The notes below the pieces were generated by a model. It saw nothing but the letters and a program-made list of their open reading frames with translations. It made no database searches and was not told the DNA's origin. A program made the translations under genes and the position numbers. 64,000 nucleotides of DNA. Source: an uncultured Mollicutes bacterium. GTDB lineage: Bacteria; Bacillota_I; Bacilli_A; Acholeplasmatales; Anaeroplasmataceae. Where the stretch lies: contig UQFG01000001.1 of the NCBI GenBank assembly GCA_900540175.1, positions 114,997-178,996 of the forward strand, given 5' to 3'. Positions 51,839-60,468 of the stretch are shown here, piece after piece. Each line of letters starts with the position of its first letter. Position 1 is the first letter of the stretch.

Positions 51839-52037
51839 TTGTATGACGGTTTCGCATAAACAACAAGGCTATATTGAACAACGAACAAAGACCGATGAAA
51901 ACATAGATAACTCTTGTGGTTATGCTGCCCGGTTGGAATGCCCATGTTACAACATTAAAATTAAAGATACCGACAATAGCCCAAGCGATACCACCGATGA
52001 TGGTAAATACGAGGGCTATTTTTTGTATAACTGACAT
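51825..52037 (-). CDS. DUF378-like small membrane protein
   Basis: 70 residues with two membrane segments: IALVFTIIGGIAWAIVGIFN and TRVIYVFIGLCSLFNIALLF. The IxGxxWxxxGxFNFN pattern matches DUF378, a small family of unknown function. Minus-strand ATG at 52037 follows AAAGGAGG with 8-bp spacing; an upstream TTG is too close to that site. It converges with acpS and their ends overlap, with no room for a shared terminator. Confidence 0.8.
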   Translation of the reverse strand: MSVIQKIALVFTIIGGIAWAIVGIFNFNVVTWAFQPGSITTRVIYVFIGLCSLFNIALLFMRNRHTIMED

Positions 52038-52143
52038 ATTCAATTCCTCCTTTATCTAGTAGTTTTTCTCAAAAGTAAGTTTCTTATGCATAGGTTCGCA
52101 AAATACCGCATAACATTAAGTGATTATGAAGATGGGTGGAAAA

Positions 52144-53115
52144 ATGAAAAAAATATTGAGTGTACTAATGTTATGTTTAATGTTGTTGTTTTCCGGTTGT
52201 TCTAAGAAAGAAACAGCCGATGAGTTGACGCGGGTTACAACGTATTTATCGGAACTGAAATCGTATTCTTTGACTTCGACGATGACCATTCATCGGTCGG
52301 ATAAAAATGTTTCGATTCGTGTTGGAGTAGACTACTTATCCCCGAGTTATTATAAGGTAAGTTTTACCAGTCAGGATAATAACGAACAGTTGATTATCAA
52401 AAACGATAATGGCGTTTACGTACTGACACCGTCCTTAAACAAACAATTCAAATTTGACAGTGATTGGCCGTTAAACAGTTCGCATGCTTATTTGCTGGAA
52501 GCCATTTGCAAAGATATCAAAGCGGATCAAGCAGCAAGCGGAATTCAGGAAAACAGCAATATCAAGATTGAATGTGCCATCACACACAAAACCAATCAAA
52601 ATGCGACCAAGATGCAATATCTTTGCAAAGCCGACGATCTGAAACCGCAAAAAACATTGTTTTTAAACGATAAAGGCGATCCGGTTATTGAAGTGGATTT
52701 CGACTCTTTCACACCGAACAATTCACTTTCCAAAGATCATTTCAATGAAAAGAAATACTTAACCGAACAGGAAGACAGTACCGGTAAAGACGAAGAAACC
52801 GCCGATATCGCCGTTACAGCCGGTTACGAGATCGAAGGCAATCAGTTGGAATCCTCGACAACCAAAGATAATGTAACAATCCTTTGTTACAGCGGCAGTA
52901 AACCTTATACGATCATCGTTCAAGAAGCTCAAACTTATTCGGAAGTGATTCCGTTGGAATGTTACCAATCCATTGATTTCTTAGAAGGCGGCTTGTGTTT
53001 CTTCAATGAAAATACGATGAAATACTTTTTGGGAAATTACGAAATAGCCATTTATTCGAACAGTTTGACAACCGAAGAATACTTGGATGTGGCCGGGGCC
53101 ATTACGTTGGTATAA
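52144..53115 (+). CDS. LolA-fold lipoprotein, YdcC/GerS-like
   Basis: 323 residues. Lipoprotein signal MKKILSVLMLCLMLLFSGCS (lipobox FSGC, Cys 19). The next 190 residues fit the LolA-like fold of the Bacillus YdcC family, with the telling segment VLTPSLNKQFKFDSDWPLNS. In Bacillus ydcC lies right after acpS, as here apart from the small minus-strand gene. In sporulating relatives GerS of this group is needed for germination; in other species the role is unknown. The C-terminal 100 residues are a second beta domain. ATG 52144 follows GGGTGGA. Confidence 0.78.
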   Translation: MKKILSVLMLCLMLLFSGCSKKETADELTRVTTYLSELKSYSLTSTMTIHRSDKNVSIRVGVDYLSPSYYKVSFTSQDNNEQLIIKNDNGVYVLTPSLNKQFKFDSDWPLNSSHAYLLEAICKDIKADQAASGIQENSNIKIECAITHKTNQNATKMQYLCKADDLKPQKTLFLNDKGDPVIEVDFDSFTPNNSLSKDHFNEKKYLTEQEDSTGKDEETADIAVTAGYEIEGNQLESSTTKDNVTILCYSGSKPYTIIVQEAQTYSEVIPLECYQSIDFLEGGLCFFNENTMKYFLGNYEIAIYSNSLTTEEYLDVAGAITLV

Positions 53116-53124
53116 AATAAAGGA

Positions 53125-53156
53125 GCATCTGTCTTTTTGAGGCAGATGTTTTTTTG
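53125..53156 (+). terminator. terminator after the LolA-fold lipoprotein
   Basis: CATCTG and CAGATG stem with a loop of about 11 bases (ACATCTGCC-type pairing extends it), followed by TTTTTTTG. Confidence 0.8.
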
Positions 53157-53196
53157 TTGCGATATCAAATCCGTAAAAGAATAATAAGGGTTTTTC

Positions 53197-53225
53197 TTGA
53201 AGTTCCTTGGATTTTGGTTTATAAT
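53197..53225 (+). promoter_or_regulatory. promoter of the TTG-start membrane protein gene
   Basis: TTGAAG (53197-53202), 17-bp spacer, TATAAT (53220-53225). Confidence 0.65.
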
Positions 53226-53257
53226 ATAGAAGACGTTTTATTGAGGAGGAATCAGTC

Positions 53258-53962
53258 TTGGCAAGAGCAGTTAGAAAGGTTTCGCGCGCAAGTACGAAAA
53301 ATCAGAAAAAAGAAACAAAATTAAGTAAAAACGCAGTGATTGCAATAATTGTTACAATCGCTTTGATCGTGATTGGATTAAGTGTTGGATTGGGATTGTA
53401 TTTCGGTCTTAAAGCAGATGACGACTATGTTTCGGACAAGATCTATTTTACAGACCCGGTATTGACGACCGACGGAAAAGAAGTGACATTTGTAAAAGAA
53501 AACTATCAAACGTTAAAACGCTATATCGACGAAGATAAAGTGGAACATATGTTTGTGTTTGCTTATGACGGTTCGGCTTTTTATGCCGATGAAAAAGATG
53601 AAGATCATTATAATAAAGATTATACGACGTTGATTACTCGATTGGCCGATCTTCAGTATGAAATCAACGAAGCAAAACAAAGAGGCGTAAACATCGAATT
53701 GTTTATCGTCGATGTCGATGTGGATAGTTCGGTCAATGAGGGAATTTTATCCGATGAGCTGTTTGGAGCCCTTTGTTCCGAAAGTCAGGATACCTATACA
53801 CCGGTTTTTTGTTACAATCAAGAAGGAGAATACAAAAGTACGGTAACGATCCAGCAAGACGGCAGTTCAAGAGAACGGACCATTTCCACATCTATGATGG
53901 TTGAAATTATTTCAACGACGATCCCCAACTCGATTTTATACATCGATGGTTTGACAGCATAA
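53258..53962 (+). CDS. single-pass membrane protein, unknown, TTG start
   Basis: 234 residues, start TTG 53258, supported by GAGGAGG (53243-53249) 8 bp before it and by a promoter; no ATG fits. A basic N-terminal tail of about 25 residues is followed by one membrane segment (VIAIIVTIALIVIGLSVGLG), then an outside domain of about 180 residues. Two patches, HMFVFAYDGSAFY and VNIELFIVDVDVD, suggest a beta-alpha-beta fold of thioredoxin type, but no CxxC is present. No family recognised. One-gene unit between the LolA-fold gene and tex. Confidence 0.78.
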   Translation: MARAVRKVSRASTKNQKKETKLSKNAVIAIIVTIALIVIGLSVGLGLYFGLKADDDYVSDKIYFTDPVLTTDGKEVTFVKENYQTLKRYIDEDKVEHMFVFAYDGSAFYADEKDEDHYNKDYTTLITRLADLQYEINEAKQRGVNIELFIVDVDVDSSVNEGILSDELFGALCSESQDTYTPVFCYNQEGEYKSTVTIQQDGSSRERTISTSMMVEIISTTIPNSILYIDGLTA

Positions 53963-53992
53963 AAAACTCTCTTTTCGGAGAGTTTTCTTTTT
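53963..53992 (+). terminator. terminator before tex
   Basis: AAAACTCTC and GAGAGTTTT pair around TTTTCG, followed by CTTTTTA. tex starts 13 bp later without a visible promoter of its own, so it may depend on read-through. Confidence 0.88.
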
Positions 53993-54004
53993 AGGAGAAA
54001 AACG

Positions 54005-56182
54005 ATGGAATTAAACGAAACGATTTTATTGGAATTACAACAGTCGCTTCATCTGAAACAAGCACAGATTCAAGCGGTTTTGACGCTTCTTTCCGAAGAC
54101 AAAACGGTGGCATTCATTGCTCGTTACCGCAAAGAAGCAACCGGTGCTTTAAACGAAGAACAAATCCGGCAAATTTCGAAAGCGTATCAATATGCGCTTT
54201 CTTTGAAAAAGAAAAAAGAAGACATCAAACGGTTGATCGACGAAAAAGGTTTGTTGACCGATGAGATTTCAAAAAAAATAGAGGCCGCTTCCAAATTAAT
54301 CGAACTGGAAGATCTTTATCGGCCTTATAAAGAAAAAAAGAAAACCAAAGCGACCGAAGCCATTGCGCTCGGATTGGAGCCGCTTGCGGTGATTATGCTT
54401 GAATTAAGGAAAACCGGCGATAAAGAAAACATCGTAAAACCGTTTTTAAATGATCGGATAAAAACCGTTGAAGAAGCGATCGAACAAGCCAAATACATTG
54501 TAGCCGAAAAAATTTCCGATCAAGCGGATTACCGTAAATACATTCGGGATAAAGCGTTAAAATACGGAACAATATCCTCGAAGAAAAAGAAAAACGATTT
54601 GGATATAGAGGAAAAATACAAGAATTATTACGATTGCAGTGAACCCATTGCCTATATCAAACCACACCGAATCTTGGCCTTGAACCGGGCGGAAAAAGAA
54701 GACGTTATTACGGTTTCGGTAGAACTTCAACCGGAACGGGATATTCTTTATTTAACCGATCGGGTTACTCATAAAAAGTCATCTTTGTTTCAAGAAGAAA
54801 TCCAATCGGCCGTTGAAGATGCTTACAAACGCTTGATTGCCCCTTCTATTCAACGGGAAATTCGGAATATTCTTTCTCAGAAAGCAGAAGAACAGGCCAT
54901 AGCGGTGTTTTCGTTGAATTTGCGGCAGTTGTTGTTGCAGCCGCCTTTGAAAGGAAAAGTGGTTTTAGGGGTTGACCCGGCTTTTCGTACCGGTTGTAAA
55001 CTGGCCGTTCTTTCCAAAGAATCCAAAGTGCTTGAAATCGGAGTCATTTATCCTAATGAAAAATCCAAAGGCAGCTCGGTGGATGCTAAAACATTAGAAC
55101 AATCGAAAAAGACGTTGCTGCACTTGATTTCGACGTATCAAGTCGAAGTGATCGCGATCGGAAACGGCACGGCCAGTCGCGAAACAGAGTGGTTTATTGC
55201 CAATGTCATTCAAGAAAATAAGTTACCGGTTCAATACGTTGTTGTCAGCGAAGCAGGGGCTTCGGTTTATTCGGCATCTTTTTTGGCGAAGGAAGAATTT
55301 CCGGATTTATCGGTTGAACAACGTTCGGCCATTTCAATTGGCAGACGAATCCAAGATCCGTTGGCTGAATTGGTCAAAATCGATCCGAAATCGATCGGCA
55401 TCGGTCAATATCAACACGATGTTGCGCAAAATAAATTATCCAAATCTTTAGAAGAAGTCGTGGTGGATGCGGTAAATAAAGTGGGGGTCAACCTCAATAC
55501 GGCATCGGCTTCTCTTTTGGCTTATGTTTCCGGATTATCCAAAAATGTGGCTAAAAACATCGTGGCTTACCGCGACGAACATGCTATGTTTCATTCTCGT
55601 GAAGAAGTTAAAAAAGTAAGCCAGTTGGGTCCCAAAACATACGAACAATGCATTGGTTTTTTGCGGATATTGGAAGCGGATAATCCGCTGGATATGACAT
55701 CGATTCATCCGGAAAGCTATGATAAAGCCGAAGCATTGTTGAAGATCATGCAGTTGGATTCTAAAGCGCTTGGAACGCCGTTGATGCAAGAGGCCGTCCG
55801 AAAATTAGACCGCAATCAGTTACAAAAAGATCTTTCGATTGATGCTTATACGCTAAATGATATTTTAGAGGCGTTTATAGCGCCTTTAAGAGATGTTCGG
55901 GATGATTATCCCGGATTGAAATTAAGGGCGGATATCATGCATTTTGAAGACCTAAAAATCGGTGATCAATTAGAAGGCATCGTCCGAAACATCGTCGATT
56001 TCGGAGCCTTTATCGACTGCGGTGTCAAATATGACGGCTTGCTTCATATTTCGAAGATGGGAACAAAACGAATTGCGCATCCTTCGGAAATGCTACATGT
56101 TGGGGATCCGATAACCGTCACGGTCATTGATATTGATGCACCGCATCATAAATATTCCCTATCGTTATCAAACAGTCTTTGA
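54005..56182 (+). CDS. tex: Tex-type RNA-binding protein
   Basis: 725 residues in the Tex layout: N-terminal helical domain (VAFIARYRKEATGAL), YqgF-like core (VVLGVDPAFRTGCKLAVL), helix-hairpin-helix domain (VGVNLNTASASLLAYVSGLS), and C-terminal S1 domain (EGIVRNIVDFGAFIDCGV). Tex associates with transcription and ribosomes. In Bacillus tex (ydcI) also lies downstream of acpS-ydcC, with alr, ndoA and the sigB-rsb genes in between; these are missing here. ATG 54005 follows AGGAGAA. Confidence 0.95.
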   Translation: MELNETILLELQQSLHLKQAQIQAVLTLLSEDKTVAFIARYRKEATGALNEEQIRQISKAYQYALSLKKKKEDIKRLIDEKGLLTDEISKKIEAASKLIELEDLYRPYKEKKKTKATEAIALGLEPLAVIMLELRKTGDKENIVKPFLNDRIKTVEEAIEQAKYIVAEKISDQADYRKYIRDKALKYGTISSKKKKNDLDIEEKYKNYYDCSEPIAYIKPHRILALNRAEKEDVITVSVELQPERDILYLTDRVTHKKSSLFQEEIQSAVEDAYKRLIAPSIQREIRNILSQKAEEQAIAVFSLNLRQLLLQPPLKGKVVLGVDPAFRTGCKLAVLSKESKVLEIGVIYPNEKSKGSSVDAKTLEQSKKTLLHLISTYQVEVIAIGNGTASRETEWFIANVIQENKLPVQYVVVSEAGASVYSASFLAKEEFPDLSVEQRSAISIGRRIQDPLAELVKIDPKSIGIGQYQHDVAQNKLSKSLEEVVVDAVNKVGVNLNTASASLLAYVSGLSKNVAKNIVAYRDEHAMFHSREEVKKVSQLGPKTYEQCIGFLRILEADNPLDMTSIHPESYDKAEALLKIMQLDSKALGTPLMQEAVRKLDRNQLQKDLSIDAYTLNDILEAFIAPLRDVRDDYPGLKLRADIMHFEDLKIGDQLEGIVRNIVDFGAFIDCGVKYDGLLHISKMGTKRIAHPSEMLHVGDPITVTVIDIDAPHHKYSLSLSNSL

Positions 56183-56191
56183 CACAATCAA

Positions 56192-56222
56192 AAAGAGGAT
56201 CATTCGTGATCCTTTTTTCTTT
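56192..56222 (+). terminator. terminator after tex
   Basis: AAGAGGATCA and TGATCCTTTT pair around a TTCG tetraloop, followed by TTTTCTTT. Confidence 0.9.
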
Positions 56223-56285
56223 GCAGAAACGGTTTGATTGGAATCGGTTGCGGTTGAATTTTCAAGATATCTTGGTTTTAAAATG

Positions 56286-56321
56286 AAAAAATATTCTGCC
56301 TGGTTGATCAAGCAGAATATT
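56286..56321 (-). terminator. terminator of the minus-strand ALDH operon
   Basis: Read on the minus strand, AATATTCTGC pairs with GCAGAATATT around a 12-base loop and is followed by TTTTTCATTTT. Confidence 0.85.
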
Positions 56322-56328
56322 CAATCCG

Positions 56329-57684
56329 TTATTTTAAAAATTTTTTAATGAGTTTATCGCTAAACCGGCTGTACGGTGCATAGCGCATCGGAAGATCGAT
56401 GATCCGACTTTTTTCCAAAATCGATTTATAATGGGAAAAAACTTCGAAACTTTTGCCGCCATGATAACTGCCGATCCCGGAAGTACCGATGCCGCCGAAA
56501 GGAAGATTCAAATTCGCAAGGTGGATGATTGTATCATTGACACAGCCGCCACCGAACGAAAATCGGTTTAAAAGCATATTTTTGCGTTTTTTATCGGTAA
56601 AAAGATAACAAGCCAGCGGTGTATGGAATCGGTTTAAAATGGACAGCAGTTGCTCGTCTGTTTCAAAACAAAGAATCGGTAAGATCGGCGCGAAAATTTC
56701 TTCTTTCATGATCGCTTGATCAAACGATGGCTCATCGATGATCGTCGGTTCGATTTTCAACTGATGGGAATCGGATTTTCCGCCGTAAAGGATCGTTGTT
56801 TGATCGAACAGGTTTAAAATACGGTTAAAGTGATGGGAAGATATTATTTTCGGATACGCCGGATTGTCTAAGGGGTTTGGGTATTGATGCCGCATCCAAA
56901 AGATAAGGCGTTCAACCAATTGATCTTTTACTTTCTTTTCAACGAGTAAATAATCCGGTGCAACACAGGTCTGACCGGCATTTAACAATTTGCCGAAAAC
57001 AATTCGTTTGGCAGCCAAATCAAGTGGGGCTGTGGCATCGAGGATAACAGGGCTTTTTCCGCCCAATTCCAAAACAACCGGAATCAGCTTAGAAGCGGCT
57101 TGTTCATAAACGATTCGACCTACTTTTTCGCTTCCCGTAAAAAAGATGAAATTCCAAGACTCTTGCAGTAGGGCTGTTGCCACAGAAGAATCTCCGTTTT
57201 GAACACAGATATATTCTTCTTTGAAATTTTCTTTGATCAACTGTTTGAGCAACAAAGAAGTGTGATGGGAATACTCCGATAGTTTCAAAGTGACGGTATT
57301 GCCGCTTGCCATGGCTCCCGCAAGTGGCTGCAACGATAGAAGAAGCGGATAATTCCACGGACAGATGATTAAAACCGACCCGTAAGGACAGGCAAGACGG
57401 TAGCTTTTAGATGGAAATTGCGATAAAGGTGTTTTCACTCTTTTTTGTTTCATATTTCGTTTCAAATGTTTCAGTTGATACGAGATTTCGTTTAAAACAA
57501 GTCCGATTTCCGTCATGTACGCTTCGGTTGGTGATTTTCCCAAATCGGCATATAACGCTTCTTCCAACTGTTTTTGATGCGTTAGGATCATTGTTTTCAA
57601 ACGCATTAAATTTTCTTTGCGAAAAGAATAAGAAAGTGTTTGACCGCTTGAATAGAATTGCTGTTGTTTTTGAAAAATAGTCAT
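56329..57684 (-). CDS. aldehyde dehydrogenase, class 3 (YwdH-like)
   Basis: 451 residues. NAD(P) site region GSVLIICPWNYPLLLSLQPL, FFTGSEKVG, general base Glu in LELGGKSPVI and catalytic Cys in GQTCVAPDYLL; C-terminal NDTIIHLANLNLPFGG. This is the ALDH3-like class that oxidises medium- and long-chain aldehydes, often membrane bound; the last 25 residues are basic and may help attachment. ATG 57684 follows GAAAGGATTTCC on the minus strand; longer starts run into the upstream terminator. The terminator at 57712 separates it from the lipoproteins, and no separate promoter is obvious, so read-through is likely. Confidence 0.92.
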   Translation of the reverse strand: MTIFQKQQQFYSSGQTLSYSFRKENLMRLKTMILTHQKQLEEALYADLGKSPTEAYMTEIGLVLNEISYQLKHLKRNMKQKRVKTPLSQFPSKSYRLACPYGSVLIICPWNYPLLLSLQPLAGAMASGNTVTLKLSEYSHHTSLLLKQLIKENFKEEYICVQNGDSSVATALLQESWNFIFFTGSEKVGRIVYEQAASKLIPVVLELGGKSPVILDATAPLDLAAKRIVFGKLLNAGQTCVAPDYLLVEKKVKDQLVERLIFWMRHQYPNPLDNPAYPKIISSHHFNRILNLFDQTTILYGGKSDSHQLKIEPTIIDEPSFDQAIMKEEIFAPILPILCFETDEQLLSILNRFHTPLACYLFTDKKRKNMLLNRFSFGGGCVNDTIIHLANLNLPFGGIGTSGIGSYHGGKSFEVFSHYKSILEKSRIIDLPMRYAPYSRFSDKLIKKFLK

Positions 57685-57711
57685 AGAGGAAATCCTTTCT
57701 TTTGTCAAATG

Positions 57712-57736
57712 AAAAAGGCTCATAAAGAGCCTTTTT
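57712..57736 (-). terminator. terminator between the lipoprotein and ALDH genes
   Basis: AAAAAGGCTC and GAGCCTTTTT form a perfect stem with an ATAAA loop. It overlaps the TAA of the upstream lipoprotein gene and is 28 bp before the ALDH start. Confidence 0.8.
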
Positions 57737-60464
57737 ATTGTTGGTAAGGTCTGGACCAATCCAGACTGCCGTCATACCAAGCATTAAATGTTTCGTCTTC
57801 TTCATAGGATCTAGAGACATTTTCCAGATAACTTCCATAATGAACAAGTTGATCGGCAAGAAGGGAATAACCGGTTCCTGCCTGGATATTCATCTCTTTG
57901 AAAAGCAGATAAGTTTGGAAATCAGAAGAAGTATACCTGGTAATGGCATCGTTAAACATCGCGTTGAACAATTGTACTTTTTCGGATGTCAGTGTCGGGG
58001 TTGCGCCGGTCTGTGTCTGAACATAGTATGTAAAGAACTGATTCATCGTCGCTTTTTTCGGATCACTGTCATTGTAAATGTTTTCGATGGTTACATAGAT
58101 ATTATCATCTTCGGTATCGGTATCTTTTTCATTGAGTAAAATATCAAAATTTTTACCGTATCCGTATTTATCTTCGCTTTCGGTATAAAGCGTGTTTTCC
58201 GGATCGTCTTCGTAAGAATTGACAACAATCATATGAAAACCGAATTCCGTTTCACAAATATCTTCTTTCAGCGGTTGATTCGTACCGGATGTTTTAAAAT
58301 AGAAGATCGACTTTTCATCTTCGATTTCCAATTGATCGGCAACGGCTTTTTGATAAAGTGCCTTAATGTAGTCACCGAATTCCGTTACGTAATTACCGAC
58401 ATTGCTTTGATCGGTATCACCGCTGGAGGAAAGCGATTCTACTTTTAATTGCAGATTATACTGCTTATAATCTTGCCATGATTTCGTCGGATCGGAAATC
58501 AAGGTATCATTGCGGTTATAGGCTTTTACGATGTAGTTGAGAATATCCATGATGTCGTTGGAAGCGGTTAAAGCCGAATGGGTTGCTTCTTGATAAACAG
58601 CTTGCATCAAATTTAAAACGGCATCGTAAAAGTTCGTTTTTTCTTCTTCGGTAAAATTCTTTAAGAATTGTTCCGGATCATCGGGCGTACCGTCGGCATT
58701 ATCGTCAATGTAAATCAGTAAATGGTCGATATTGATTGAGAAAATGCTGTCATAGTTGGCATTCCCGGTATTTAAGATGTTTTCTAAAATATTCAAAGCA
58801 GCGGTATTTAACTGATGGTCTTCCGTTGACCATTCATCGAATACTTTTTGACTCAAATAAGCGGATAAGACCGCAGAAGCGACTTTGGAATATTTTAAAA
58901 CTTCATTATAAGTCGGATAACCGTAGGAAGCAAGTAAGAACGTTTCTTCACCGATTTCTTTCGGATAAGAAGAATTGTTTCCTTTATTGAAAGTATTGAT
59001 GGCATTTTTAAGTTCGTCTTCATAACCTTCCAAATCGTCTTCATCTAAAAACAGATCTTTGTATTGATAAACATAGTCTAATTTTAACCGATCCACAACG
59101 GTTGTAAGACCGATGGAAGTCGATTGTTTGTTATAAAAATCGCTGACAGTGTAGTCGGTTGTTTTATTGTTGTAAGTGACGGAAAAAATCAAATCACCCT
59201 TAAAGTCATTTGGATGAATCAAATCGTATTCGTCTTCATACGAACTTTCAAAACGATATTCAAAATACGGATCGTAGATTTCAATATCCGCTGCTTTGAT
59301 TCTTTCTTTTAAAACGTCTGCCGTATAACCGGAGATTTTATTTTGAAGCAATTCTTGTTTGATTTCTTCTTTGATTGCTTCAAAGTTGGTTGCTCCAACG
59401 GTTTTTTCCAAATCGTCCCATTCAATGACTTCATTGGAGTTGACGTTGTATTTTTCATTGACATCATAAGTGGTTTGACCACGATAAATCATCACGTACT
59501 TGTTGTTGAGATTCCACGGTTCAATCAAACATTGATTGTCCTCTAAGGTATCTAAGACAAACGTTTTAACAGAAGAAGAAACATCTGCCAAATCGTCCTC
59601 TACATTATTGAGTCGATATTCGGTAAAAGGCTGGGCAGGATCCAGCGGTTCCCGATACGTGTAATAATTGTTGTAAAGCGCAATATAACTGTTTAGTCTG
59701 TTTTCTTCCGAAAAGTCCAGATTTTTAACCGCGTTATTGGCTTCGGTCAAATTGTTGAACTGGATGATAATGGCTTGATAAGTACCGTAATCGCGCATGT
59801 TCGATTCATAGTAATCTTGAATGTTTTCATCGGAAATGTAGCGGCTGTTGGAAACCAAATTGCCGTTTTCATCTTCGATTTTTTCCTGATTGACGATCGT
59901 TTGCAACTTGTTTTCCGCTGCTTTGTTTAAAGCCAAAGAAGAAAGTTGATTTTCAATCAAGGCATCCGGTAACGATTTAAACTGCAGTTTATCATCGGAT
60001 GTCGTATAGTTTTTACATTGTTCTTCCGTAATTACAATACCGCTGTTGTAGTTGGTATCCATGTATTGACGGATTTTGGTATTTTTTTCTTTTTCCGATA
60101 ATTTTTCAACCGTTTTGGCACTGGAAGATCCGTATAAGGCGCTTGCTACGGTGTCGAAAATGGCTTGTTCGGTATCGGTTGTCACAGCATCTGTTAAATT
60201 AACTTCTGATTTTACGGTTTGATACTCTTCCCAAAACAATGCTTTTTGGAGTTCTGCGAAAAAGGAATCATATCCTTTGGATCTTAAAAGAGAATAGTAA
60301 TCTCCGTTGGTTAATTCAAATTCATGACTGGAAGCAACAATTGAAGAAGTATTGATCGATCCCATCGGAACAGTCGTATTTCTTAACGATTTTCCGCCAC
60401 AGGAAGAAAGACTGATCAGAAATAGTAAGCTTGCGATCAATAAGAATAATTTTTTGATTTTCAT
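57735..60464 (-). CDS. very large lipoprotein, weakly foldase-like (copy 2)
   Basis: 909 residues. Lipoprotein signal ends LISLSSCGG (Cys 22). The mature start (IVASSHEFELTNGDYYSLLR) resembles the N-terminal part of PrsA/SurA foldases, where a helical chaperone domain begins. Near the C terminus, ETEFGFHMIVVNSYED recalls the end of a parvulin domain (EFGYHIIKV), yet no full parvulin domain is evident, and PrsA is normally about 300 residues. Acidic, Tyr- and Asn-rich. It follows the 1033-residue relative by 4 bp. Probably an extracellular chaperone or surface protein. ATG 60464 follows AGGAGT on the minus strand. Confidence 0.7.
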   Translation of the reverse strand: MKIKKLFLLIASLLFLISLSSCGGKSLRNTTVPMGSINTSSIVASSHEFELTNGDYYSLLRSKGYDSFFAELQKALFWEEYQTVKSEVNLTDAVTTDTEQAIFDTVASALYGSSSAKTVEKLSEKEKNTKIRQYMDTNYNSGIVITEEQCKNYTTSDDKLQFKSLPDALIENQLSSLALNKAAENKLQTIVNQEKIEDENGNLVSNSRYISDENIQDYYESNMRDYGTYQAIIIQFNNLTEANNAVKNLDFSEENRLNSYIALYNNYYTYREPLDPAQPFTEYRLNNVEDDLADVSSSVKTFVLDTLEDNQCLIEPWNLNNKYVMIYRGQTTYDVNEKYNVNSNEVIEWDDLEKTVGATNFEAIKEEIKQELLQNKISGYTADVLKERIKAADIEIYDPYFEYRFESSYEDEYDLIHPNDFKGDLIFSVTYNNKTTDYTVSDFYNKQSTSIGLTTVVDRLKLDYVYQYKDLFLDEDDLEGYEDELKNAINTFNKGNNSSYPKEIGEETFLLASYGYPTYNEVLKYSKVASAVLSAYLSQKVFDEWSTEDHQLNTAALNILENILNTGNANYDSIFSINIDHLLIYIDDNADGTPDDPEQFLKNFTEEEKTNFYDAVLNLMQAVYQEATHSALTASNDIMDILNYIVKAYNRNDTLISDPTKSWQDYKQYNLQLKVESLSSSGDTDQSNVGNYVTEFGDYIKALYQKAVADQLEIEDEKSIFYFKTSGTNQPLKEDICETEFGFHMIVVNSYEDDPENTLYTESEDKYGYGKNFDILLNEKDTDTEDDNIYVTIENIYNDSDPKKATMNQFFTYYVQTQTGATPTLTSEKVQLFNAMFNDAITRYTSSDFQTYLLFKEMNIQAGTGYSLLADQLVHYGSYLENVSRSYEEDETFNAWYDGSLDWSRPYQQ

Positions 60465-60468
60465 TCTT

